This document shows positions 38,801-49,500 of a stretch of DNA of 64,000 bases, piece after piece. This DNA is from Larus michahellis (Eukaryota; Chordata; Aves; Charadriiformes; Laridae): NCBI RefSeq assembly GCF_964199755.1, contig NC_133901.1:45043418-45107417 (forward strand), read 5' to 3'. The notes under the pieces are model-generated. The model was not told the origin of the DNA. It saw only the letters and a program-made list of their open reading frames with translations, and made no database searches. The translations under genes were made by a program, and so were the position numbers. The stretch's first letter is position 1; each line of letters opens with the position of its first letter.

Positions 38801-39021
38801 GCCGGGCGGTGCCGCAGCAGGCCGCACTTGGTCACCAGCAGCCCGCCGGCGCACCGCCGCAGGCCCGGCCCGCACAACAGCCGGCCCCGCGGGGCCGCGC
38901 CGGCCCCCAGCCGCAGCCGCTCGCCGTCCTCCTCGGGGTGCGCGGGGAGCAGCAGCACGTCCCCGGGCAGCACCACCTGCCCCACGCAGGACTCAGCCGC
39001 CACCCCGCTCCCCGCCGCCAT
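35818..39021 (-). CDS. EXOSC3: Exosome component 3 (Rrp40), four coding exons
   Basis: RNA-binding cap subunit of the nuclear and cytoplasmic RNA exosome, needed for 3'-end processing of rRNA and RNA decay. Coding exons on the minus strand are 39021-38749, 38661-38512, 37669-37518 and 36022-35818. All junctions are GT-AG and phases agree, giving 259 residues against 275 in human. The N-terminal domain contains [11 protein letters not shown]-like, CGPGLRR and YWVDSQQKR blocks. The S1 domain follows ([13 protein letters not shown] to [10 protein letters not shown]), then a KH domain with the Rrp40-type GxNG motif at residues 215-218 (GMNG). The frame is intact and conserved, so this is a working gene and not a retrocopy. 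Start ATGGCGGCG lies in a CpG island. Intron 1 is only 87 nt and has no in-frame stop. Human mutations cause pontocerebellar hypoplasia 1B. Confidence 0.97.
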
Positions 39022-40300
39022 GGCCGCGCAGGCGCCTGACGGCCACCGGGCCCTGCGCAGGCGCGGCGGGCGCAGGAAGCCCCGCGCCTCGGGGGGAAGC
39101 TCCAGCGGGCGCTGCGGGGAAGGGCAGCCGGCCCCCGGGGTGAGCTCTGCCCTCGGCCCCGGGTGGAATGGCGGCCGCGGCGCTGCCGCCCCGTGAGGCG
39201 CGTTCGCAGAGCGCCAGCGACATCCTCCGGCCGGAGCAGCAATACCCGCTCCCGGCCCGCGTCTTCCCCACCTATCTTGTAGTGCCTACAGAATACCGAA
39301 ACCAGCTCCTTACCTTTCGGAAGTCGGTTTTGTCAGCGGAGCGCTTCGTTACGCCGGGACAGCCTTTCATTCCGGAAGGGCTTCGTTCCGCAGTCTCCCA
39401 TTTCTAACGCGGAAAGAACCGAGATAGCGTTCGTGCAACTGAGCTTCAGAATTAATACAGACGCTGCAGCCATTCTTTCCGCTGCAATTCTTTACGGGGG
39501 GGGTTAATACCTAATTAAAAGTTGCCAGTAGAACAAACAGCTGGCCACACGAACGTCAGCCGCGGAGCTTGCCAGCCCGGAGGAGGCGGCAGGGCTCTAG
39601 GGCCGGACGGCTGTAACCCCGGCCACGGCGGTGACAGCCCCGCTCAACGCGGTGCCCCCTGCTTGGCTACCAACCCCCAGCTCAGCGCTAGCTCAGCTTC
39701 CTCATGCTAAAATTCCGAGGACGTTTTGTTTCTTAAATTGCTTTCTAGGCTTTATCTGCGCGTGTGTATGTATCTATACGCGGACAGAAACAATCTCCAA
39801 GCTGAAGAGGAAGGCCCTGTACGTCGCCGGTGCATTGCATCAGGAGCGATTAAAGATGTTTCTCGCTTTTGCCCGAACCCCTTCTGTTCGGGACCCCTCT
39901 GCTCGCGGAGGGACGGCGCTGAACGCATCGGGCGCGAGCCCGTCCCGAGGGACACCACACCGCCCGGCCGCGGCTCCGGTGACGGCCCTGCGGCTGGCAC
40001 CGCCCCCCCGCCGGGCCCTTCCTCCAACTGCGGGCCGCCTACGTAGAGGTCGCGGCGCGCTCGCGAGCGGCGTTGCATAGCAACCCGGTGCGTTCTGGCG
40101 CCGTTGCGGCCGTTAACGGCGTTGGCGCGGGCGGAGGGGCGGCTGCCGGGCCGGAGACGGGCGGTGGGTAGGAGCGAGGGGGGTGCGCGTCCGTGTGGCG
40201 GAGGCTGCCGTCCCGGTGCTGCTCTCTGAGGGAAGGCGAGAGGGAGAGCCGAGGGCGGTCACAGCGCTGGCCAGGTGATTACCTCAGCGACGGCCCCACT
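38500..40300. promoter_or_regulatory. Bidirectional CpG island promoter of EXOSC3 (-) and DYDC1 (+)
   Basis: A CpG-rich block covers the first two EXOSC3 exons and continues to about 40.3 kb. EXOSC3 translation starts leftwards at 39021; DYDC1 is transcribed rightwards, with a non-coding first exon probably near 40.1-40.3 kb. The roughly 1-kb head-to-head gap suggests shared or adjacent promoters. Plausible DYDC1 first-exon donors are GGCG|GTGGGT near 40164 and GCCAG|GTGATT near 40274; I cannot choose between them. Confidence 0.7.
40072..40084 (+). promoter_or_regulatory. RFX X-box-like motif upstream of DYDC1
   Basis: GTTGCATAGCAAC is an inverted repeat of GTTGC/GCAAC, matching the RFX-family X-box apart from one base and a slightly short spacer. 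RFX2/RFX3 control cilium and sperm-flagellum genes. The site lies next to the probable DYDC1 start, and DYDC1 is expected to be a ciliary or testis gene. Binding is inferred. Confidence 0.6.
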
Positions 40301-41379
40301 GAGGCGCCAAAGGCAGGGTGGTGACAGCACCGGGTCCCAGCGACAGCCCACGGGTCACCGGGAGGGTCAGGGTAACGCGCCAGGTCCACACAGGAGATCC
40401 GGATAGCGCCACAGAAGCCGGGGTAGGGACAGGCCCGCCCGGCGTGTAACTCAGGGGAGGGGTAAAGGCACCGGCCTGGCCTTAAATGGATCCCGAGGGC
40501 GGAGGACGTGGGTGGAGGCTCCAGGTGAAAATGATCTGGGCAATTAGGGCCTCCTGGTGCCCTCAGGGCGCTGACAGCTCTCTCTGGCCCCGCCGTCTCA
40601 GGAGCCGGTATGAACGTGAAGGCTGAGAGAGGTTTTACACCCGCGGCGTTTCACGGCGGGCAGTGTGACATGCCCTGCCTGGCTCTCTCTTGCTGGCCGG
40701 CCCTATGGCACAGAGCCGTGCGGCCTGCTGAGGGGGACCGGCTGCTCGGCGGCCGCCCGTCCGAGCCGGGGGTCCGCTGCCGCCTCTGGGCCAACGGTTC
40801 CGTCCCGTTGACAACAAACGCAGATGTCTCAGCACCGCAGAACCCAATTTCAGATGTGTTATGTGTTTACTGGCAAAGGGCCAGTAAAACCTCGTGTGTG
40901 CATGGAGATTTGTGCCCTGCATAGAGTGATTGCTTCAGGCCCTGGTCTTGCATATGCATCCTAAAGATAGCTTTGTTAGTTCAAACTAAAATGTATCCTT
41001 AATCATCCACAAACTACTTTCCTGTTCTTTAAATATCTGTATAGAAGTTTCCTTTGTCCTGTTGTCGTTGTGAGTTTTTTTGCCATCATGCTGACTTAGA
41101 ACTATCAGCATATTTCCAAGCAGTTTCTGAATTATACGTGCCTAAACAGTAAAATGGGTTTTAAGCATTTTTTCTGCAGCGCTTGGTATAAATGATCTAT
41201 CACCAGAGCTTTTAAGAACTTCATCAATATTAAATTGAAATAACTTTCTTCTATTAATTGCCAGGTTAATTAAGGAAGTAATATCATATTTGGTGCCTGG
41301 AGGCAATAATTCTTAAAAACCCTGATTTAATTCTGACATTGATGGCTAATGTTGGTCTGTTTGTTGTTAGTAGATGTGA

Positions 41380-44300
41380 ATGGAGTCTCAGTATCTGAAG
41401 AGATGCCTGGGAAGTTGCTTGAAAAAGGGACTGGCAGAAGTTGTAGAGCATCGGCCAGCAGATCCAATAGAGTATTTGGCACATTGGATTTACAATTACA
41501 GAAGAATCTTAGATGAAGAAAAAAAGGTGGATCCATCTTGCACAAAAGATTTCATGACAATATAATTGATGCTATTTAATCTCCCTCTATTTTTTTAATT
41601 GATTCTGTGTTACCTCTGAAATAGAGAATGTTGGAGAGGACTGAGCTTGAACAAGAACGGGAGGCAGCCCTGGTAGAACTTGAAATGTTAAGAAAAATGA
41701 AGGAAGAAGAGCTAATGATCCAGCAGAAACTTGAAGAACAACATCAGGTTAATAATACTTAATAATAGATAATTGTAAATAGTATATGATGCTGTGGCAT
41801 CTTGTAGCTCTCTGTACTTCTAGTTTTTGTATAATGATTTGGATAGAAGGTAGTATAAAATAATTATTTTAATCTCACTTTTCTAAATAATAACTGCAAT
41901 GATTAGTCAGCACATGGGAAGGAAAACTTACATACTATGTGGTAAAATGTTATAAAAAAATAAAGAAGCCTAAGGTAAAAAGCAACCAGTTTAAGACTTA
42001 CAGGAGAAGTAACTTAAAATAAGTAGACTATCTTCTATAGTTAGTTATGAATGAAAACTGGTGCAAATAAATCTAGAAATCATTGCAGAAATTTTTGACA
42101 GGCCTCCTAGGAGGCCTGGGAGTAATAACTGCTCATTGTCTCAGGCTACTTCAATGTGATATCAGTAATGCAAAAAGTAAAAAAAGATGATGAGAATGTA
42201 TTCACAATTACAGAGTCCTGAAACTGGCTAGGAATTAGCGAAGGAAGAATGCATATTTAAGTAGTATGTATAGCCTGATACGATGAGGTGCCTTTTTCTT
42301 TCCTTAGCTCCTCCAGCATTCTGTTGGCATAAAGCAATTTGAATCCTACATTATATGGACTTTATGTGTGAGAAATAAAGATAATGTCTGTGTTTCTAGC
42401 TATCCTTTGAAAAGGAGTTGTGTGAATTTGACCACACATGTAACAACCCCAGTGTTGCTGTGGTATTGTTGACATTGACTGGATTTTTTTTACATGGCTG
42501 ACTTTCACAATGTTAAAACCAAAAGTGTAATTTTAAATCTACGCTGATCCTGTTCTAGTGTAAGATACATTCATTCTGTTTCACTTGCACTTTTTGAATT
42601 TGGAATTTACTAATTTGCAGATGAAATGTTACATGCTTAAGGATTTAATGAGTCATTTAAGATAGTAAATGGAATCAAGAATATGAGATTGTGTCTAGAG
42701 ATAATTCACAGAGAATTAAGTAAATTATTTCATGTAAACTATGGGAAAGGTGTGGAACAATACTCACATTAAACACATTTTTTAACCTAACCCACAATTT
42801 TGGCTATAGTCATGTACTCGGGCATGTTTTGATTTTACATACCAAAAAGGAGTGTGAAAACTAGTTGCTACAATATAACCATATTTGTAGTAACTACTCA
42901 CAAAATGCTACAGCAAATAGTATTCTCTAGGCCCTAGTGCAGTTGAATGTGAGTACTTAGATTATGCGGTTTCTGAAGTTTTGGTGCAGTAGGATTTAGG
43001 CTTACAGAGAAAGGACACTTGGTATTAGTTATTTCCTATTGGAAATTTTGAAGGTTGACGATGAAGATGATTAATGTTAATGACATTGCTTACCAATCTT
43101 TTCTATAGATTTCATTCTGTGTGGATTCATCTGTCTGTGCTAGATACTGTGTGAAGAATCAAAGAGCTTAATCCAAAGTACAGGAGATAATGAATATAGA
43201 CTGATAAAGGGCATGTGGAATGAGACAACATCTTAAGCATGTACACTAATTTCAGCTTTCTCTTTCTTTTTCCTCTTGCTAGAAAAGCCTTTCTATCCAT
43301 GCGAGTCTAAAACCTATGAAAATAGTGTCAGAAGATACTGAAAGTGCTTTATGTTATTAACATTGCAGTTATGTTTTATGCTTGCTTTCTTTTTATTTTA
43401 AGGTTTCAATCATGAAATACATTGTAAGCAATGGGGTGGGTAAGATGAATGTGGGTTTTTTTCCTTCTAATTTGTCCTTTCTTAAACTGACTTGCAGGGT
43501 CAGTTGGAACAAGAACATGAAAAGTTGGAAGTGCAGAGTGAAGACAACGAAATGCTGTTACAACGGAAAGATCAAGAGGTTTAAGCTTAGTCAGTGGTTT
43601 GAAAATACTGTTAATCAGCTGTCTTTTCCAGATGCAGGCACTAAATAAGAAACACAGGGCAGAAGCCCGTGAGTGTTGAACTAACAGATTATTTTTTTAA
43701 AAAGATTGTAAAAATGGGGGAAGAATGTCTTAACACCTTGCTTTCAGTCTGTGTTTTATACTTGAATTTTGTTCTGTTCTATTATGTTTATTTAGTTTAT
43801 ATTCAGAACAGAACATAAATTTATTGCAAAATTTAGCGTAAGGTCAGCCTAGTTGACGCTTTCACATTCCTTGACAGTATTTATGAGAAAGTATTGTAAC
43901 TTAAGCATGTCTAATTTAGGTGTCTAGACAGTAATGTTTTACTGAGTGTTAGCACAAAGTCCATTTGCTGTATCTGGAAAAGGAACTGTGGTTTGGAATT
44001 GGGATGCCTCTTGATTCTGAGATCCTCCTGATGCACAGGAATTTATACTAACAGAAGACTGCATATACAGATGTCTGTGAAAATGTATGGTCTTTTAATG
44101 CTATTTCAGTAAAAAAATACACTGATAGTTGGTATGTTTATCCCAATAAAGCTTTTAAATGTGAATATCTCTTAAATTCACGTGGAGCACATCATATTTT
44201 AGACATACGTACGGTTTTAGAGCACTCTTGTTAAAATACTGCCAGAACATAACCGTAGAAAGACAGCAGTATGAGAGTGACAGGAAAAATCAATATGTAG

Positions 44301-46285
44301 AAATTTAAACCAAAATTCTTGTCATTTAAAAAAACCTGATAAAAATAGTCTTAACAAGCATAAAAAGACCACATTCACGTACTAAGACATTTGTATAGCA
44401 TGCATCTAAAGTATTATCTTTATATTAATACATAATGTCATTTTAACACATCTGAAATATTCTTTATTGATAATTATTCATGACATGGAATACTTTTAAC
44501 TGAAAACTGGTTTTCTTTACCATAGGAAAATGAAAAGACAATAGCTGAACTTACAGATAGACCTGGAGCGCCTAATTTGACCAGAGTTGAGGAGCTAGAT
44601 GAGAGTGGACAGTCTGAGGTAAGTGTTCAGAAAGAACATAGAGATTCTAAGTGATTAGTTCTTACAGATTTGGTTTTCTGTGCTGACAAATCAAAGGTTA
44701 AAACTGTTGCAGTTCAGACTGTGCTTGTTCTCTTCTGTGGTTTTAAGGGATGGTAATCTGGCCACAGCCTTCAAACTGCCCATAGCCTGTTCTCTGGTAC
44801 AAGTTAGGCCATTCTAAAAGACTGTGTGGTGTTGGCTGACTAAATCCTCAAGATGTAAAATGCCTTTTTGTATTTAGATATGTTACAAATCAAAGTATGA
44901 ATAATGTCAGAGAGGAGGCAGCCTTCCTTTGCCATGTGAACATGTCATATACAACATGTACTAAATCACAAAAGATGACTCATTTTTGAGCGATTGAAGT
45001 TATTTTTCTGGTTGAAGTATATTTTTTGTGCAGCAGAATGCACTCTTGTGCAGAGATGTCAGAGCAAGCATTTAACATAAAAGACCAGATACTAAGGACA
45101 CACTGCTCACTAAGGCTAGAACCTGCTGAGCCCTGTGCCAACATGAAGGTACTGCTTTCAGTACCACAACTATGGCCCTATATTGTGATCCTCAGGCATC
45201 TTCTATGCCCAGCATTTTATTTATTTTTTATTTCCTCCCATTCCTTTTATGTTTGATAGTCCAGGGAAATGAAAGGCCATGAATCAGCCTTCATTTATTT
45301 TAAGGCATCGCAGTACGTTTAACAGATATTGTCAGCTCCTGCAAAATCACTCAGCTTTATGAATACATCATAAAGATATTAATATCGGTCTGACTTTTTC
45401 CAGTTGGAGTATTCCAAGTGGTGTGACTGGAAATTTTGATATACTAGTTTTCAAACATCATTATTAGAACCCTTTTTCCTTTATTAGCCTTAATAATTTG
45501 CTCACTTAATTTCTGGTGTCAGCAGTGGAATTCTAGCTCAGAATTTCTATTGTGATATTAATATGCTTAAGCTTAAGGTTACTTTAATAACAGTCTGTTT
45601 TATAAGTATTCTTTACATATATTTATGAACATATTTATGACTATTCTTAGGGGCAGGTTGTCACAAGTGTTTTTTTCACTAAGGTAAGTCAGATGAGTTC
45701 TCAAGATCTTGTGTAGCCCCAATTTTTATAATTTTCTGGTAATTACATATTAAAAAGTATTCTTAAGGCTTCAGGCATATTTTAAGTGTTCTTAAGTTAA
45801 TGAATTGCAAAACCTGCAGTGAAAATGAGTAGTAAACTTACCTCCTTCTTCTTACTCGTGCCATCTTCTAAGTTTTCATGCTTAAATTTGTTTAAAGTTG
45901 GATTCTATTGGCCTTTGGTGGTGTTATTTCAGGTCTTACAGCCATATGTGTGTTGAATTAAACTAAAAATTAAGAGCACATCAATAAAATTAAAATATAT
46001 AGACTTGTACTATTGAAACTATACTTCTCTCAGAATCATAATATTTCATCCATACACGCGGGATTTTATAATAAAAGTCTGGTGACAAACTTCATTGTAT
46101 TTCACTGAATGGAAGAATACATAATGATATTGATGAATACCCACTTACTTGTCATGTGGGTGTTTTCTTTTTCTTTTTTCCTCTTTTTTCCTTTTTAAAA
46201 AGTTCAGTTAATGCTAGCAACTGATAGAATTTCTTTTTTTTTTTTTTAGAGTATAGCAGATCTCATGGAAGAAGCAGAACAATAA
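41380..46285 (+). CDS. DYDC1: DPY30 domain-containing protein 1, five coding exons
   Basis: Small protein with an N-terminal DPY30 dimerisation motif. Relatives act in axonemal radial-spoke-type or histone-methyltransferase complexes; mammalian DYDC1 is testis-enriched and linked to acrosome formation. Coding exons are 41380-41526, 41625-41747, 43498-43578, 44526-44618 and 46250-46285, all phase 0, giving 159 residues (human about 177). The DPY30 motif covers residues about 4-44 ([19 protein letters not shown]..., [13 protein letters not shown]). A Glu/Gln/Lys-rich coiled coil follows to about residue 117, and the tail has the DYDC1 signature [14 protein letters not shown]. The N-terminus also resembles DYDC2, but the tail decides for DYDC1. 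The ATG follows an acceptor at 41370-41371, so exon 1 is non-coding. The donor of the first coding exon (AAG|GTGGAT) is weak. AATAAA overlaps the stop, and ATTAAA lies at 46522. Confidence 0.88.
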
Positions 46286-46301
46286 AGTTCCCAATGGTTC
46301 T

Positions 46302-46584
46302 GAAAGCAGTAAATATATTTTCTACTCATGACTTGCTGATCCTGAAGTGTAATATCTTAATTTATGTATTTTACACATAGAACTGATTTACATACCCGTT
46401 GTTTGAGTTTCTGTGCTTCCTGGGTATTTATATAAAGTCTGTTAACCCTGGTATGTCATGCTTCCTTTTTGTTCATAAACAATTGTAGCTAGCGTGACTG
46501 ACTCAGATGATGAAATCTGCAATTAAACTTAAAGCAGTAAATATATTTTCTAATTATTGCCCATTGATTCTTGAAGTGTAACTG
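46302..46584 (+). repeat. Local direct duplication in the DYDC1 3' flank (two copies of about 55 bp)
   Basis: 46302-46355 and 46530-46584 share AAAGCAGTAAATATATTTTC, followed by a diverged middle and then TTGA(T)TC..TGAAGTGTAA. The copies are about 228 bases apart. This looks like an old local duplication in the DYDC1 3' UTR or just beyond it. Confidence 0.75.
46522..46527 (+). terminator. DYDC1: Possible poly(A) signal of DYDC1 (ATTAAA)
   Basis: ATTAAA lies about 240 nt after the stop. The AATAAA overlapping the stop codon (46281-46286) is an alternative but would leave almost no 3' UTR. Confidence 0.3.
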
Positions 46585-49500
46585 TAATAATTACAGATAT
46601 AATTAATGAATCAAGATTATTTTGGAGTAGAGGCTGCAACATGAGAATTTGAATCAATATTAAAAGAGTAAAAAATTACTGAAAAAGGATTTTCCAAGAA
46701 TTTGAATGGTTTCTAATAGAAAGAGGGAATGCTCTACATATTAGAAGATGAAGAGAGAGTTCTGCACATCAAACTCGATGCAGAAATCAAATCAGAAAAT
46801 TATCCAATTTATCTGGAAGAGGTAAATTGAACTCTATAGTTCATAGACTGTAGACTCAGTAGACAGATGTACTAAAAGATCCAGTCTGTCTTTGAAATCA
46901 TGAGGTGCTTTTTGTAACACTAGGTGTTTGCTCTAGGATTTATAATAACCTTTTGTGGTTATTGTGTGATATTAGGTGAGCTGTAAGTGTCTGCATATCA
47001 GTTTTGATTAGTCAAGTCTTAAAATAATCTTTTCTGCATTTGTCTTGAATTGGTAAATCAATAAATTACATCTCTGTTGTCTTTACCAAATACCATTATT
47101 AATTCTCAAAGCTTCACTTCTAAAAAAATTTGGAAGAATATTTATCTTGATCCTTATTTATCTATAAAAATAAGTTTTATAATCCTTAAATATTGCATTA
47201 ATTTTTGTAAGGACAAATTTCCGTAATCAGTGATATCTTGGTACAGGTTGTCAAGAATGTTCCCTGTCTGTTCATTATAAATGGAAAAGACACCAGCACT
47301 AAAGAAATCCTGTGCTTCTTGGCTAAAACGTGCCTTTTCATCTCAGTGCCTTCTAATAATACAGGTTAGTTGGACAATTAACACTAAGTCATTGCCAACA
47401 TTGTATAATGAAAATACTCTTCATTAAAAATCCAGTGCATAGTTAATGCATTCACTGCATTCTTCAGTTCTGGGATGAAAGCAATTTTGGGGATAATTTC
47501 ACTTCAATTTGTTTATATTATAGCTAGCTTTAAGGGGTTTGCTATCTTTGGCAAACTGTTAAAAATATCTATATACCCAACAGGCAAAGGTCAATCATGT
47601 AATAAATATTTTTCTGCTCTAAATAACTTGTTCATACTAGGCATAATCCTATAAATTTTTAAAAAGCTAAGCAGTATTGATTTCTTATATATTAATATAT
47701 TATTTTCCCCTTAAAAATAATAAAGTATGTTTATTTAAAAAATCCTGTTGCCCTCTTTATTGCCATATTGCTTTTGGGATGCTGTGAAGTGGAAAGTCTT
47801 ATATGAACGTCCTTAAAATCAAAAGAGAAAAATGTCACTTTCCAGATATAAATACTTAGAAATGTTTGTGTAACTTTTTAAGTAATGAAAAATTGAACTA
47901 CTTTTGTGACTAGGCGGTCCGGCTTTGTTGTCTACATTTATTCTGAATTGGTATACGTTTGCAATTTCTATGACAGTCAAGAACCTTTTCTGTGGAATGA
48001 ATATGCCTTATGGTTGATATCCCAGTAAACTGATTTTGTCACAGTTTATGATAGTATTTATTAGTAACAGTTAATGTAGAATCATTTTATGGCAACATTT
48101 TAAGGTACCACAGTTCTAATAACACCTATTAACACTGTACGCACAGCAGCTTCTTGTGCCAGTCTCAAAGGGGTGGAGTAACCAGGTAAATAGATGGAGT
48201 TTCTTTTTTGAGGCAGTATGTATAAATGAATCTTGTTATTTAGATTAAAATTTTCAAAAATTGCTAAGTAACTTGTTACCATTTGCATTTTATGTCCAAT
48301 TATGCTGACTATGAAAATTTCAGCCATCACACAGTTTTCATATTTAATTAGGAAATAGGTTCAAGTTATAAAACAGTATTTTAAAAACATCTTAGTAAAT
48401 CATTCTAATTACTACTTCCAAGGTGTGGCTTTCATTTTCTATCTTTTTGTAACATTTGTATCTTTGTTTTATTTTGTTACATGTGTGTCCACTAGAGTGC
48501 ATCCTAAATAAACACACTGGTGTCTGTCAGTTACAACCCATGAAAACTACAACTTTGTCATTTTGTTTCAGCTTATTCTTAACTGACTTTTTCTTTTTGA
48601 TCCTGCAGTTTGTGTTCCCTATTCTCTTTCTAGATAGGAATTGAATTTTTGGATGGAAACTTTCATCAGAAAATTGTTTAGCCAGAGTCAAAATAAAATG
48701 GTAGATTCCAGTTTACCTATTCCTTTGCTGTTATATTAGGTACAGGAGGCGTAAGTTGTTCAAATGTTACTTATAGGAATTCCCATTTTTTCCAGTCTAT
48801 GTGCATAGACCTGGTGCACTGATCACCTTCTACAACTTTATAGGAATTCTTATGTTGGATGTGGAAACAGAGGGTAAACAGTTCTTGGCTCAATGCTTGC
48901 TTAAGGTGCAAAGCAGCCTGTAGGTAACTTGGAAGTTTAGTTCACAACAAAGACGACTTCTGCTTGGTTGTCTAAGCCTGGAGGGAAATTAAGGCAGCTT
49001 AAAATAATCTTTGCCTTCTCCTTTTGAACTTTAACCTTCTTTGGAATATAGCAAGCTAGAGCCTGGAACAGGAAGAGAACAGAGGAGAAGATACTATTTT
49101 ATTGTTACTGCATGAGATGCGATTTCAGAAGTGTGAATACAATTTAACCTCTGCATAAAATCTGAAGTTCTATCTTGAAAAAAAAATTATGCAACTACTT
49201 AATGTAACTTCAGCTACAGCTTACATTCCCTTTGAGTACATCTTTGTGGAATGAAGAAGATGGAAATCTGAGATGGAAAATGTTGCTGAAATAAGATGCT
49301 AAATACTGACAGAAGATTTATGAAATTGTCATTTTTCCTTTCTCCAGAATAGGAACAGACTTATTTAGGTTGCTATCAGACCCCGTGTACAGATCCTCCA
49401 AAGAACGTGCTGATAGTAATGTGCCCATTCACAGCTGTTCTCATTCCAGCAATACTGAAGCATAGGGATGAAAACAGATATGTAGCCCAGAATAGGACAA

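Noticed and set aside
38446-39021. A single 191-residue open frame taken as one exon
   Set aside because: It reads through the 87-nt EXOSC3 intron 1 and past the exon 2 donor. Family alignment requires QQKR joined to YVPV and NAQ joined to VGDL.
39168-39407. A 79-residue plus-strand frame ([13 protein letters not shown]...) between EXOSC3 and DYDC1
   Set aside because: The start context is good, but no family is recognised and there is no splice evidence. It may be an upstream ORF or chance in the shared island.
43632-43668. A 37-nt mini-exon of DYDC1 ([12 protein letters not shown])
   Set aside because: It would need a 53-nt intron before it and would shift the next exon out of frame (CGA AAA TGA). 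Joining 43578 directly to 44526 keeps phase 0 and the conserved tail.
48100-48330. A 76-residue minus-strand frame ending in TPLRLAQEAAVRTVL
   Set aside because: It looks mildly protein-like, but I recognise no family, promoter or splice partners.
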